64,000 nucleotides of DNA from Streptomyces olindensis (GTDB taxonomy: Bacteria > Actinomycetota > Actinomycetes > Streptomycetales > Streptomycetaceae), in contig JJOH01000019.1 in the NCBI GenBank assembly GCA_000696115.1, forward strand, positions 186,001 through 250,000. Reading direction: 5' to 3'. Within the stretch, counting starts at the first letter, position 1. Every line of letters starts with the position of its first letter. Shown in pieces: positions 33,314-41,963 of the stretch. Under the pieces are notes generated by a model, which was given only the letters and a program-made list of their open reading frames with translations, did no database searches and was not told where the DNA came from. Made by a program: the position numbers and the translations under genes.

Positions 33314-35068
33314 GTGACCATCGCAGAGACCGAGACCGCCCCACCCCCCTGGCGGCAGCTCCTCGGATACGTACGGCCGCACCGCTGGTCCCTGATCGCC
33401 GGTGCCCTGCTCTCGCTGGTCACCGGGGCGACGGGGCTGCTGCTGCCGTTGGTGGCCCGGGGTCTCATCGACGATCTGGCGCACGAGCGGGCCATCACCG
33501 GGGCGCTGCTGATCATGTCGGCCCTGATCGTGACCAACGCGGCGGTGGGCGCTCTGGGTTCGTACGTGCTGCAGCGCACCGCCGAGTCCGTGGTGCTCGG
33601 CGCGCGGCGGGCCCTGTCGTCGTACCTGCTGCGGCTGCGGATCACGGCCGTGGACCGCAGCGAGCCCGGGGACCTGATGGCCCGCATCACGTCCGACACC
33701 ACCCTGCTGCGCCAGGTCACCACCCAGTCGCTGGTCGGTCTGGGCACGGGCGGACTGACGCTGGTCGCGACGGTGGTGATGATGGGCCTGGTGGACGCCG
33801 TGCTGCTGGGCGTCACCCTGGCCGTGATCCTGTGCGCGGGCGTGGTCCTCGGTGTGATCGTGCCGCGCATCAACAAGGCGAGCCGGCAGGCGCAGGACGC
33901 GGTCGGGGCCATGGGTGCCTCGCTGGAGCGGATCCTCGGTGCCCTGCGCACCGTGAAGGCGTCCGGTGCGGAACACCGGGAGGAGCGCACGCTGCACGAG
34001 GCGGCGAAGGAGTCGTGGCGGCAGAGCGTGCGGGCCGCCAAGTGGTCGGCGGCGGCGGGCAACACCGCGGGGCTGGCCATGCAGACGGCCTTCATCACGG
34101 TGCTCGCGGTGGGCGGCGCCCGCGTCGCGACCGGCGCCATCGACGTGGGCACGCTGGTCGCGTTCCTGCTGTACGTCTTCTACCTGATGTCGCCGATACA
34201 GCAGGTCGTCGGCGCCGTCACGCAGTACCAGACGGGTGCCGCGGCCCTCACCCGCATCCAGGAGGCGCTGCGGCTGCCCGCCGAGCCGGTGGCCGCGCCC
34301 GCGCCGCTGCCCTCCACCGGCACGCCCCCGGCGGAGCTGGCCTTCGAGGACGTGCGCTTCCGCTACGCCGAGGACCTGCCGTACGTCCACCACGGCGTGA
34401 CGTTCGCCGTGCCCGCGCAGGGCATGACGGCGTTCGTGGGCCCGTCCGGCGCGGGCAAGACCACCGTGTTCTCGCTGATCGAGCGGTTCTACGACCCCGA
34501 CTCCGGCGTGATCCGGCTGGACGGCCGGGACCTGTCCGACTGGGAGCTGCCGCGGCTGCGCGCCGCGATCGGCTACGTGGAGCAGGACGCGCCGGTGCTG
34601 TCGGGCTCGCTGCGGGACAACCTGCTGCTGGGGAATCCGGAGGCGGACGACGAGGCGCTCACGCGGGTGCTGAAGACGACCCGTCTGGACGGCCTGGTCG
34701 CCCGGCTCCCCGCCGGTCTCGACACGCTCGTCGGGCACCGGGGCACGAAGCTGTCGGGCGGTGAGCGGCAGCGGGTCGCGATCGCCCGCGCCCTGCTGCG
34801 CAGGCCCCGGCTGCTGCTGCTCGACGAGGCCACCTCGCAGCTGGACGCGGTGAACGAGGCGGCGCTGCGCGACACCGTCGCCGACGTCGCCCGGACGACC
34901 ACGGTCCTGGTGGTGGCGCACCGGCTGTCGACGGTGACGATGGCCGACCGGATCGTGGTGATGGACGCGGGCCGGGTCCGGGCCGTCGGCACCCACCGCG
35001 AGCTCGTGACGGCCGACCCGCTCTACGCGGAGCTCGCGGCGACGCAGTTCCTGGCCGCGGCGGACTGA
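33314..35068 (+). CDS. ABC exporter, permease fused to ATPase (LmrA/MsbA type)
   Basis: A 584-residue half-transporter, probably a homodimer. The six-helix membrane domain covers about residues 15-320. The ATPase domain follows, with Walker A GPSGAGKTTVF (about residue 378), signature LSGGERQRVAIARAL, Walker B LLLLDEATSQLD and H-loop VVAHRLST. All catalytic residues are intact, including the Walker B glutamate. Its substrate is unknown; drug or lipid export is typical. A strong terminator lies nine bases after the stop, so the gene is a single transcription unit divergent from mscR. Confidence 0.92.
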   Translation: MTIAETETAPPPWRQLLGYVRPHRWSLIAGALLSLVTGATGLLLPLVARGLIDDLAHERAITGALLIMSALIVTNAAVGALGSYVLQRTAESVVLGARRALSSYLLRLRITAVDRSEPGDLMARITSDTTLLRQVTTQSLVGLGTGGLTLVATVVMMGLVDAVLLGVTLAVILCAGVVLGVIVPRINKASRQAQDAVGAMGASLERILGALRTVKASGAEHREERTLHEAAKESWRQSVRAAKWSAAAGNTAGLAMQTAFITVLAVGGARVATGAIDVGTLVAFLLYVFYLMSPIQQVVGAVTQYQTGAAALTRIQEALRLPAEPVAAPAPLPSTGTPPAELAFEDVRFRYAEDLPYVHHGVTFAVPAQGMTAFVGPSGAGKTTVFSLIERFYDPDSGVIRLDGRDLSDWELPRLRAAIGYVEQDAPVLSGSLRDNLLLGNPEADDEALTRVLKTTRLDGLVARLPAGLDTLVGHRGTKLSGGERQRVAIARALLRRPRLLLLDEATSQLDAVNEAALRDTVADVARTTTVLVVAHRLSTVTMADRIVVMDAGRVRAVGTHRELVTADPLYAELAATQFLAAAD

Positions 35069-35076
35069 GCCCGGGC

Positions 35077-35117
35077 GTGTGGGAGGGCCGCCCGGAAACC
35101 GGGCGGCCCTCCCACAC
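35077..35117. terminator. Bidirectional terminator, 19-bp perfect stem
   Basis: GTGTGGGAGGGCCGCCCGG at 35077-35095 and its exact complement at 35099-35117 flank an AAA loop. It lies between the convergent ABC exporter and small secreted protein genes, nine bases and eleven bases from their stops. Confidence 0.85.
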
Positions 35118-35127
35118 GCGGCCGTCG

Positions 35128-35415
35128 TCAGCGGACGTTCGGAACGAAACCGAAGACCGGGGAGACCAGGCCGACGACCTGGTTCAGCTGGTTGAGATCG
35201 TTGAGGCGGTTCAGGCCGGCCAGCTGGGAGGAGGGCCGCGGGATCTCGTCCTTGTGCTCGGCGGGGATGTCGCTGACGGTCAGCGAGTCGAGCGTGGCCA
35301 TCGGGCTGAGCGGGCTCTTCGCTTCCGCGTCGGCCGCGTTCGCCATCGGCGCGGCGAGGCCGGTGACACCCGCGGCGAGACCAACGGCGGCGACGCTAGG
35401 TCGTGTTGAGATCAT
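35128..35415 (-). CDS. Small secreted protein (95 aa)
   Basis: A 95-residue protein from ATG 35415, with a signal peptide (about residues 1-31, ending PMANAADA). The mature part is short and ends with a Leu/Asn-rich stretch (LNRLNDLNQLNQVVGLV, then SPVFGFVPNVR) that may form an amphipathic surface. Streptomyces encode many such small secreted proteins of unknown role. The frame could extend to 35469, but that addition is Pro-rich and unlikely. I do not recognise a named family. The Asn-Leu repeats resemble surface-active peptides. Confidence 0.7.
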   Translation of the reverse strand: MISTRPSVAAVGLAAGVTGLAAPMANAADAEAKSPLSPMATLDSLTVSDIPAEHKDEIPRPSSQLAGLNRLNDLNQLNQVVGLVSPVFGFVPNVR

Positions 35416-35556
35416 GCCTGTCGCAACGTCGGCGGGGCCCGGCGGACACGGGCGGGCGGTCTCGCTCACCGGTCAGGTCCAGCGTCCCCTGCGCTTGCCG
35501 AGCCCGCCGGGCGGGTGGAGGCTCGACAGGAGAGGCCCTTCTCGAAGGAGGTCACC

Positions 35557-35922
35557 ATGGGAACCGCCGCAGAGCCCGCCTTCGACCGGGAGACACTCCG
35601 CCGTGGCCTGGAGGGGGAGAACCCGGACATCCTGCTCTCCCTCTACGCCGACGACGCCGAGATGCGGATCGTGGACCGCACGACCCAGCCCAGCCACCCC
35701 AAGGTGCTGCACGGCCGCGACGAGATCGGCCGGATGCTGGAGGACGTCTACAGCCGCGACATGACGCACAAGCTGGAGCGCTGCGTCATCCAGGGCGACG
35801 AGGCCGCCTACAGCGAGAGCTGCGAGTACTCCGACGGCGTCCGCGTGCTGTCGGAGTCCATGCTCTCGCTGCGGGGCGGCAAGATCGCCGAGCAGACGCT
35901 GGTGCAGGCCTGGGACGAGTAG
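35557..35922 (+). CDS. SnoaL/NTF2-like small protein
   Basis: A 121-residue protein from ATG 35557, preceded by GAAGGAGG. It has the NTF2-like cone fold pattern: helix (RETLRRGLEGENPDILLSLY), then DDAEMRIVDRTT, then HGRDEIGRMLEDVYSRD, then beta strands ending GKIAEQTLVQAWDE. This matches SnoaL-like domains that hold small molecules or act as isomerases or cyclases. No pathway is attached to it here. Confidence 0.82.
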   Translation: MGTAAEPAFDRETLRRGLEGENPDILLSLYADDAEMRIVDRTTQPSHPKVLHGRDEIGRMLEDVYSRDMTHKLERCVIQGDEAAYSESCEYSDGVRVLSESMLSLRGGKIAEQTLVQAWDE

Positions 35923-35937
35923 GGAGGGGGACCTCCC

Positions 35938-36819
35938 CTAGACCCTCGGGGCAGGGCGCAGCACCTGGATCAGGCTGGCGTAGCTGTCCTGGCCGTGGCC
36001 CGCGGCGCTCGCCTTCTCCATCGCGGTCTTGAGCAGCTCGGGCAGGGCGTTGTCGATGCCCCGGGCCGCCGCCGCGTGGATCAGGTGGTCGATGGCCGCG
36101 ATCTGCACGTCGACGGTGGCGTCGTCGCCCGGGTAGCGGCCGTCGTCCACCTGGGGCGCGTAGCGGGTGAGGAAGCCCGCCACCGTCGTCAGCCAGCGGA
36201 TCGCGACGGGGGTGAAGGCGGCGGCCGGTGTCCCCTCGGCGCCGACCAGGGCCGTTCCGTGCAGCCAGCCGGTCATCGTGGACCACATCACGCCGAGCAG
36301 GGCGGTGTCGTAGAGGGAGGCGAGGCCGGGGTCGGCGCCCAGGTACAGGGGGTCGCCGAGGGCCGTCAGGACGGGGCGGTGGGTGTCGAAGACCTCCTCG
36401 GAGCCGCTGTAGAGGAACATCATGGCCGGGTCGCCCACGCCGGGCGGGGTGGTCATGATGGCGCCGTCGAGGTAGTCGGCCCCGAGGGTGCCCGCCCAGG
36501 CGACGGCCTCCTGGGCCTGCTCGGGGGAGCCGGAGGTGAGGTTGACCAGGGTTCTGCCCTGGAGGGACTGCGCGATCGGGTCGACGACCGTGTGCAGCGC
36601 CTCGTAGTCCAGGACGCAGGCGATGACCAGCGGGGAGGCGGCGATCGCCTCCTGGGGTGTCGCGGCCGCGCAGGCGCCGCGCTCGACCAGGGGCCGGGCC
36701 TTGTCCGGGGACCGGTTCCAGACCGTGGTCGGGTGGCCCCGGTCCAGCAGCGCGGCGGCCAGGGCCGAGCCCATCTGGCCCAGGCCCAGGACGGTGACGG
36801 CCTGCTGTCGTGCGGTCAT
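35938..36819 (-). CDS. NAD(P)-dependent oxidoreductase, imine reductase/beta-hydroxyacid dehydrogenase type
   Basis: A 293-residue enzyme. The N-terminal Rossmann domain has VLGLGQMGSALAAALLDRG and VWNRSPDKARPL, where Arg after Asn suggests NADPH. NLTSGSPEQAQEAV replaces the catalytic DGPVSGG/lysine region of hydroxyacid dehydrogenases, as in imine reductases. The C-terminal half is helical and would form an intertwined dimer. It reduces a C=N or C=O bond; the natural substrate is unknown. The upstream divergent gene is a GlxA-type regulator, a frequent neighbour of such enzymes. Confidence 0.85.
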   Translation of the reverse strand: MTARQQAVTVLGLGQMGSALAAALLDRGHPTTVWNRSPDKARPLVERGACAAATPQEAIAASPLVIACVLDYEALHTVVDPIAQSLQGRTLVNLTSGSPEQAQEAVAWAGTLGADYLDGAIMTTPPGVGDPAMMFLYSGSEEVFDTHRPVLTALGDPLYLGADPGLASLYDTALLGVMWSTMTGWLHGTALVGAEGTPAAAFTPVAIRWLTTVAGFLTRYAPQVDDGRYPGDDATVDVQIAAIDHLIHAAAARGIDNALPELLKTAMEKASAAGHGQDSYASLIQVLRPAPRV

Positions 36820-36955
36820 GCGGCAACTCCTCGCGTGTACAGGGGGGTTCGTACGTGCTGTGTGATCACGTGCGACCACGCTCGCAGGGTGCGAGGATCC
36901 GGAACAGTGACAGCGGTGACGGCCTCCACCAAATTCCTGCCATACGCTTCGGGGC

Positions 36956-37963
36956 ATGAGTGCCGGTTCCGTGGCCGTGGTGGTCACCGAGGAGATCGGG
37001 GTCCCTTCGTGGGACCTGTACGAACTGAGCATCCCCTGCACGGTGTTCGGCAAGCCGCAGCCCGATCTCGCCGACCCCTGGTACGAGCTGAGGCTCTGCG
37101 GGGTCGGGGCCGAGGAGGCGAACGGTCACGGGCTGAGTCTGCGCACGCCCTACGGCCTGGACGACCTGGTCGGCGCCGACACGGTCATCGTGCCGTCGGT
37201 GCCCGACCCGTGCGTCGAGGAGGGCAGGCCGCTGCCGCCGGAGCTGACCGACGCCCTGCGCCGGGCCCATGCGGCGGGCGCCCGGATGGTGTCCCTGTGC
37301 ACCGGCGCGTTCGCGCTGGCCGAGGCGGGACTGCTGGACGGGCGGCGCGCGACCGCCCACTGGATGCACACCGCCCAACTCGCCGAGCGCTACCCGAAGG
37401 TGGAGGTCGACGCGTCGGTGCTGTACGTCGACGACGGCGATGTCCTCACCAGCGCCGGGCTCACCGCCGGTCTCGACCTGTGCCTGCACCTGGTGCGGCG
37501 TGACCTCGGCGCGCACGTCGCCAACCAGTTGGCCCGCCGCATGGTCGTGCCCGCGCACCGGCCGGGCGGGCAGGCGCAGTTCATCGAGCTGTCGGTACCG
37601 GCGAGTGACGACGAGGGGCTGGCCCCCGTGCTCGCCTGGGCGCGGGCCCACCTGGACCGGCCGTTGACCGTCGCGGACCTGGCCCGCCGGGCCGCGATGA
37701 GCCCGCGCACGTTCTACCGGCGCCTGCAGGCGGCCACGGGCACGACACCGCTCCAGTGGCTCCTGGACCAGCGGCTCGGGCGCGCCCGGTCCCTGCTGGA
37801 GTCGACGGACCTGCCGATCGAGAAGGTCGGCGAGCTGAGCGGCCTCGGCACGGCCAACAACCTCCGCCACCACTTCCTCAAGCACCTCGGCGTGTCGCCC
37901 GGGGACTACCGACGGGCCTTCCCCGGTTCCCAGCCGAGCGGACGCGGGCCCGTCCGGGGCTGA
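36956..37963 (+). CDS. GlxA family transcriptional regulator (DJ-1/PfpI plus AraC HTH)
   Basis: A 335-residue regulator. Residues about 8-175 form the DJ-1/PfpI-like amidotransferase fold, with VSLCTGAFALAEAGLLDGRR carrying the nucleophile-elbow Cys. Residues about 220-325 are the AraC DNA-binding domain, with two helix-turn-helix units (TVADLARRAAMSPRTFYRRL and PIEKVGELSGLGTANNLRHHF). Members often sense amides, amines or aldehydes. It is divergent from the imine reductase-like gene, 137 bases away, and likely controls it. Confidence 0.9.
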   Translation: MSAGSVAVVVTEEIGVPSWDLYELSIPCTVFGKPQPDLADPWYELRLCGVGAEEANGHGLSLRTPYGLDDLVGADTVIVPSVPDPCVEEGRPLPPELTDALRRAHAAGARMVSLCTGAFALAEAGLLDGRRATAHWMHTAQLAERYPKVEVDASVLYVDDGDVLTSAGLTAGLDLCLHLVRRDLGAHVANQLARRMVVPAHRPGGQAQFIELSVPASDDEGLAPVLAWARAHLDRPLTVADLARRAAMSPRTFYRRLQAATGTTPLQWLLDQRLGRARSLLESTDLPIEKVGELSGLGTANNLRHHFLKHLGVSPGDYRRAFPGSQPSGRGPVRG

Positions 37964-37965
37964 CT

Positions 37966-38625
37966 TCAGCTCCGCGGGCTCCATCCCGGCGGCCACAGGA
38001 TGCCCAGCAACTGCCGCACCAGTTCGTCGACGACCTCGTCGAGCGTCGCGTCCACCCAGCCGGCGCTCCAGTCGTGCAGCAGGCCGTTGACGCTGCCGAT
38101 GAACCCGGTCGCCGCGAGGCGGTAGTCGCGGGGCGCCGCCTCCCCGCGCGCGGCGGCCGCGTCGGCCTCGGCGCAGATGAGGTCGACCCAGCCGGCGCGG
38201 CGGGCGAGCCGCTGCTCCTCCAGGCGCGGGCTGACGCCGATGACCTCGACGAAGGTGATGCGGATCCGGCGCGGATCGGCGGCGATGTTCCCGGCGTAGG
38301 CGCGGAAGATCGCCGTCGCACGCTCGACGAGCGGCAGGTCCGCCGCGTCGGCGGCCGCCTCCAGCACCGCCGCCTCGGCCCAGCCGTTGACCTGGAGGTG
38401 CAGCGCGGCGAGCACGTCCTCCAGGGTGCGGAACTCCTCGTAGAACTGACGGGTGGACAGCCCGGCCGCCTCGCTGAGCGCCGCGACGGTGGTGGCGCGG
38501 AAGCCGGGGGTGTCGCCGAACAGGTGGAGCGCGGCGTCCAGGAACCTCCGGCGCCGCTCCGCCTGCCGCTCCTCGGCGGTCTTGCCGCCGTAGCGGCCGG
38601 TCGGCGCTCTGAGTCTGCCCGGCAC
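37966..38625 (-). CDS. TetR/AcrR family transcriptional regulator
   Basis: A 219-residue TetR protein from GTG 38625, preceded by GGGGGAGA. Residues about 12-70 hold the DNA-binding domain (ATTVAALSEAAGLSTRQFYE). The longer frame to 38748 would run across the operator and is rejected. The C-terminal domain has an aromatic-rich end (LLHDWSAGWVD). A palindrome CTTACT-TTGC-AGTAAG lies 73 bases upstream, between this gene and the beta-propeller gene. It probably represses both. Confidence 0.88.
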   Translation of the reverse strand: MPGRLRAPTGRYGGKTAEERQAERRRRFLDAALHLFGDTPGFRATTVAALSEAAGLSTRQFYEEFRTLEDVLAALHLQVNGWAEAAVLEAAADAADLPLVERATAIFRAYAGNIAADPRRIRITFVEVIGVSPRLEEQRLARRAGWVDLICAEADAAAARGEAAPRDYRLAATGFIGSVNGLLHDWSAGWVDATLDEVVDELVRQLLGILWPPGWSPRS

Positions 38626-38697
38626 CGGCTCTCCCCCTTCGTCGTTCGAACACCAATTTTGTCGTGCACGCGGTCTTGTGGAGAACACCTCCCCTTC

Positions 38698-38713
38698 CTT
38701 ACTTTGCAGTAAG
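38698..38713. promoter_or_regulatory. TetR operator candidate, 16-bp palindrome
   Basis: CTTACT (38698-38703) and AGTAAG (38708-38713) flank TTGC. It lies between the divergent TetR gene and the YncE-like gene, 59 bases before the latter's ATG, and resembles AcrR-type operators. Confidence 0.6.
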
Positions 38714-38772
38714 TTGACTCTGAAAGCACGTGTGTTCAGATTCCTCACCCCACCGCAGAGGAGGGATCAGCC

Positions 38773-40029
38773 ATGCCCGTCTTCCGACGACGGCATCTGT
38801 GCTCCATGGGCGCCGCCCTCGCCCTGACCGTCACCGTCCCCGCGACCGCCGCCCAGGCGGCCGCTCCGGGCGCCTCCGCCGCGCTGCGCGAGGTGATGTT
38901 CGTGGGCAACAACTGGGACGGCACCGCCGATGTCATCGGATCGACCGGTGACTTCGGGAAGATCGGCCGGATCGACGTCATCCCCGACAAGGACCAGCGG
39001 ATGGCGGAGATCAACGCCGATCCGATCAAGTGGATCTACTTCATGGCGATCCGCAACAGCGTCGGCGAGGGCCACGACCAGTTCGTCGACGACATGTACT
39101 CCACGCCGGACGGCCGCTCCATGGTCGTCTCGCGGCCGAGCTTCGCCGACGTGGTCTCCATCGACCTGGCCACCGGCGACATCAACTGGCGCTTCCCCGT
39201 GTCCGGTTACCGCTCCGACCACATGGCCGTCTCCCCCGACGGCAAGCGGGTCGCGGTGTCGGCGTCGACCTCGAACACCGTGCACGTGCTGGACATCGTC
39301 ACCGGCAAGGAGCTGGGCAGGTTCGCCACCGGCGACAAGCCGCACGAGAACATCTTCACCCAGGACGGCAAGTACATCTACAACATGGCGATCGGCGACG
39401 TGAACACGCAGACCGACGCTCCGTGGCTGGACTGGACGAAGGGCGACCGCCGCATCACCGTCGTCGACGCGACCACGTACCAGCAGGTCAAGGTCATCGA
39501 CATGCGCCCGCGGCTGGACGCCCTCGGACTGAAGGACCACTCCGACGCGGTCCGCCCGGCCGTGTTCTCGCCGGACGAGTCGAAGCTCTACTTCCAGGTG
39601 TCGTTCTTCAACGGCTTCTTCGAGTACGACCTCGCCTCAGACAAGATCACCCGGACGAAGACGCTGCCGAAGAACCCGGCGACCAGCGACGACCGCACCA
39701 CGTTCGTCAACGACTCGCGCCACCACGGCATCTCGATGAGCCCGGACGGCAAGAAGCTGTGCGTGGCCGGGACCATGGACGACTACGCGACGGTCGTCGA
39801 CCGCGCCACCCTCCAGGAGGGCCCGCTCGTCACCGCCTCCAAGCCCTACTGGGCCACGGTCAGCGGTGACGGCAGGTCCTGCGTGGTCTCCGAGAGCGGC
39901 ACCGACCAGGTCACGGCCATCGACTTCGCCACCGGCAGGAAGGTCGTGTCCGTACCGGTCGGTGACCACCCGCAGCGCGTCCGGCTCGGCCGGGTGGCGG
40001 CCGACTGGACGAGCCCGTCCGCTAGCTGA
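38773..40029 (+). CDS. Secreted YncE-like beta-propeller protein
   Basis: A 418-residue exported protein. A signal peptide covers about residues 1-30 (ending AAQAAA). The mature part carries repeated blade motifs such as MAVSPDGKRVAVSASTSNTV, FSPDESKLYFQVS and MSPDGKKLCVAGTMDDYAT, at about 45-60 residue spacing: a seven-bladed YncE/SMP-30-like propeller without catalytic motifs. It may bind a ligand or metal outside the cell. It is divergent from a TetR gene with a palindromic operator between them. Its last 8 bases overlap the end of the convergent GH5 gene. Confidence 0.85.
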   Translation: MPVFRRRHLCSMGAALALTVTVPATAAQAAAPGASAALREVMFVGNNWDGTADVIGSTGDFGKIGRIDVIPDKDQRMAEINADPIKWIYFMAIRNSVGEGHDQFVDDMYSTPDGRSMVVSRPSFADVVSIDLATGDINWRFPVSGYRSDHMAVSPDGKRVAVSASTSNTVHVLDIVTGKELGRFATGDKPHENIFTQDGKYIYNMAIGDVNTQTDAPWLDWTKGDRRITVVDATTYQQVKVIDMRPRLDALGLKDHSDAVRPAVFSPDESKLYFQVSFFNGFFEYDLASDKITRTKTLPKNPATSDDRTTFVNDSRHHGISMSPDGKKLCVAGTMDDYATVVDRATLQEGPLVTASKPYWATVSGDGRSCVVSESGTDQVTAIDFATGRKVVSVPVGDHPQRVRLGRVAADWTSPSAS

Positions 40030-41881
40030 CCTCCTTCGCCGCCCACGCGGCCAGTTCGGAGCGGGCCGCGGCGAGCAGGTCCGCCGAGGGAGCCGTCGCC
40101 CCGTTGGTCACCAGCGCGTAGTGCAGGACCCCCGAGTCCGGCGCGGTGAGCAGCAGGCGGCGGCTTCCCGTGCCACCGGGCTCGGCGGCAACCCCGACCG
40201 GGGTCGTCGAGGTGTACGCCGGCGGGGCGTGGACCGTGCCCAGGTCGGAGACGACCGTGGTGGACGCGGCCGGGAAGCTCGCCGGCAGGTGCAGTTCGGT
40301 GGGCGCCGACGTGCCGTTCGAACGCCACAGCAGCAGCCCGTACTGCCCGGACCCCACCAGCCGCTGGACGTTCGGCAGCGAGCTCGGCACGGGGTTCCAG
40401 GTCAGGGTCGTCGAGCCGTCCCGGGAGCGGTCCTCGTAGGTGAAGCCGACGGTCGTGCCGGCCGTGGCGCTCGGGTAGAGGCGGTCCAGCAGCCGGGCGT
40501 CCTGGCGCAGCACGGGCCTGCCCGCGTCGTCGAGGCGCACGGCGGACAGGTCCTCGTCGTTCCAGGCGTCGCCCTCGGTGAGGACCTTGTCGGGGTTGCC
40601 GTTCATCAGCTCGCGGTGGCGGCCGTTGTAGATGTCCCACTGCCACTGCGAGCCGGAGAGCACCGGCCCCGAGGCCGCCGGGTCGGACCACCAGTCGGCG
40701 CCCTTCACACGGGAGTCGAGCGCCTGGTACATCGCCTTGAGGACGGTCGGCGCCTTGTCGGAGACGTTGCCCGCCAGCGGGTGCCCGAACTCGCTGACCA
40801 CGGCGGCCGTCCGCGCGGCGGCGGCCCGGTCGCGGACGGTGCGGAAGTCGCCCGTGTACTGGCCGTCGGCGGCCTTGCCCCACATGAAGACGCCGGAGAT
40901 GGCCTTCTGGTCGTAGAAGTGGGTGTTGAAGACGTAGCGCGGGCCCAGCTTGCCGGCGTCCAGCAGGCCGCCCTCCTGCTTCTGGAAGTCGAGGTTGGCG
41001 TTCCAGAAGAGGTTCGGCTCCACGAAGGCGGGCTTGTCACGCCAGCCGGCCGCGTCCATGCGGGCGCGGAACTTCTCGTAGAACGGCCACAGCACGTCCT
41101 TCTCCCAGGCGCGGCTGGTCTGCCCGGAGTCGTAGACGCCCGCGTGCGGCTCGTTGTACGGGTCGAAGCCGGCGACGCCCTTGAACTGGTCGGCGTTCAG
41201 GTGCTGTTGCACGTACGCCATGGTCTTCTGAGCGGTGGTCAGGAACGCGTCCTGCACGCCGTGCGCGTTGTGCCAGAAGTCGTACGACGCCCGCTTCACG
41301 GCCTCGTTCTGGGTGATGTTCTGCCCCCAGAAGAGGCAGATGCCGCAGGACTCGTCGGGGTAGTTCCCGGCGTCCACCGCCCACTGGGGGGCGCCGTCGC
41401 CGGTGTACCAGCTGTCGGCGTCGAACAGGTACCGGGAGTAGAGGTCCTGGTGGAAGTCGGGGTAGACGCGGATGCCCGCGTCCAGGAAGGCCTTCATCTG
41501 GTCGGTGGCGGCGGCCAGGTAGGCGGTGTCCACCCGGCCGCGCTCGGGCTCGGCGTAGGCCCAGGAGAGCAGGAAGCGGACGGTGTTTCCGCCGCCGAGG
41601 GCGCGCAGCGCGGTCGCCGACTTGCGGGCGTCGGCGACCGAGGCGAAGGGCAGGCCCTTGTTCTCGGCGAGCTTGGTCTCGCCGGAGACGTTGTAGCCGC
41701 GCAGCACGACCTCGCGGCCGTGGGCGTCGGCGAAGCGGCCGTCCCGCACGGTGACGGTCGGGTCGTCGAACCAGAGGGAACCGGGAGGGGGTGCGGCGGT
41801 GGCGGGCGGGACGCCGGCCACCGACACGGAGCCGAACAGGACGGACAGGACGACCAGGAGACGCGCTCGGATAGTCGGCAT
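40022..41881 (-). CDS. Secreted GH5 glycoside hydrolase, endoglycoceramidase-like
   Basis: A 619-residue secreted enzyme from ATG 41881; GTG 41887 would add two residues. A signal peptide covers about residues 1-31 (ending PPATAA). The GH5 (alpha/beta)8 domain opens with VVLRGYNVSGETK. The acid/base Glu is in GFDPYNEPHAG and the nucleophile Glu in AVVSEFGHPLAG. FNTHFYDQ and PDFHQDLYS line the active site. The NEPHAG form and the C-terminal beta-sandwich (residues about 480-600) match actinobacterial endoglycoceramidases, which release glycans from glycosphingolipids. A cellulase-type substrate cannot be excluded. Confidence 0.85.
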   Translation of the reverse strand: MPTIRARLLVVLSVLFGSVSVAGVPPATAAPPPGSLWFDDPTVTVRDGRFADAHGREVVLRGYNVSGETKLAENKGLPFASVADARKSATALRALGGGNTVRFLLSWAYAEPERGRVDTAYLAAATDQMKAFLDAGIRVYPDFHQDLYSRYLFDADSWYTGDGAPQWAVDAGNYPDESCGICLFWGQNITQNEAVKRASYDFWHNAHGVQDAFLTTAQKTMAYVQQHLNADQFKGVAGFDPYNEPHAGVYDSGQTSRAWEKDVLWPFYEKFRARMDAAGWRDKPAFVEPNLFWNANLDFQKQEGGLLDAGKLGPRYVFNTHFYDQKAISGVFMWGKAADGQYTGDFRTVRDRAAAARTAAVVSEFGHPLAGNVSDKAPTVLKAMYQALDSRVKGADWWSDPAASGPVLSGSQWQWDIYNGRHRELMNGNPDKVLTEGDAWNDEDLSAVRLDDAGRPVLRQDARLLDRLYPSATAGTTVGFTYEDRSRDGSTTLTWNPVPSSLPNVQRLVGSGQYGLLLWRSNGTSAPTELHLPASFPAASTTVVSDLGTVHAPPAYTSTTPVGVAAEPGGTGSRRLLLTAPDSGVLHYALVTNGATAPSADLLAAARSELAAWAAKEVS

Positions 41882-41963
41882 GTCCACTACAGTCCGGTGA
41901 TATCAGGACACCGTCAACACCCCTGACTCCGGAGTAAGTTCCCTCTCGGCCAGCGCGCACACC

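Noticed and set aside
38626..38748. Longer start for the TetR gene at 38748
   Set aside because: The extension would cover the palindromic operator and promoter region, and a good GTG with a ribosome site exists at 38625.
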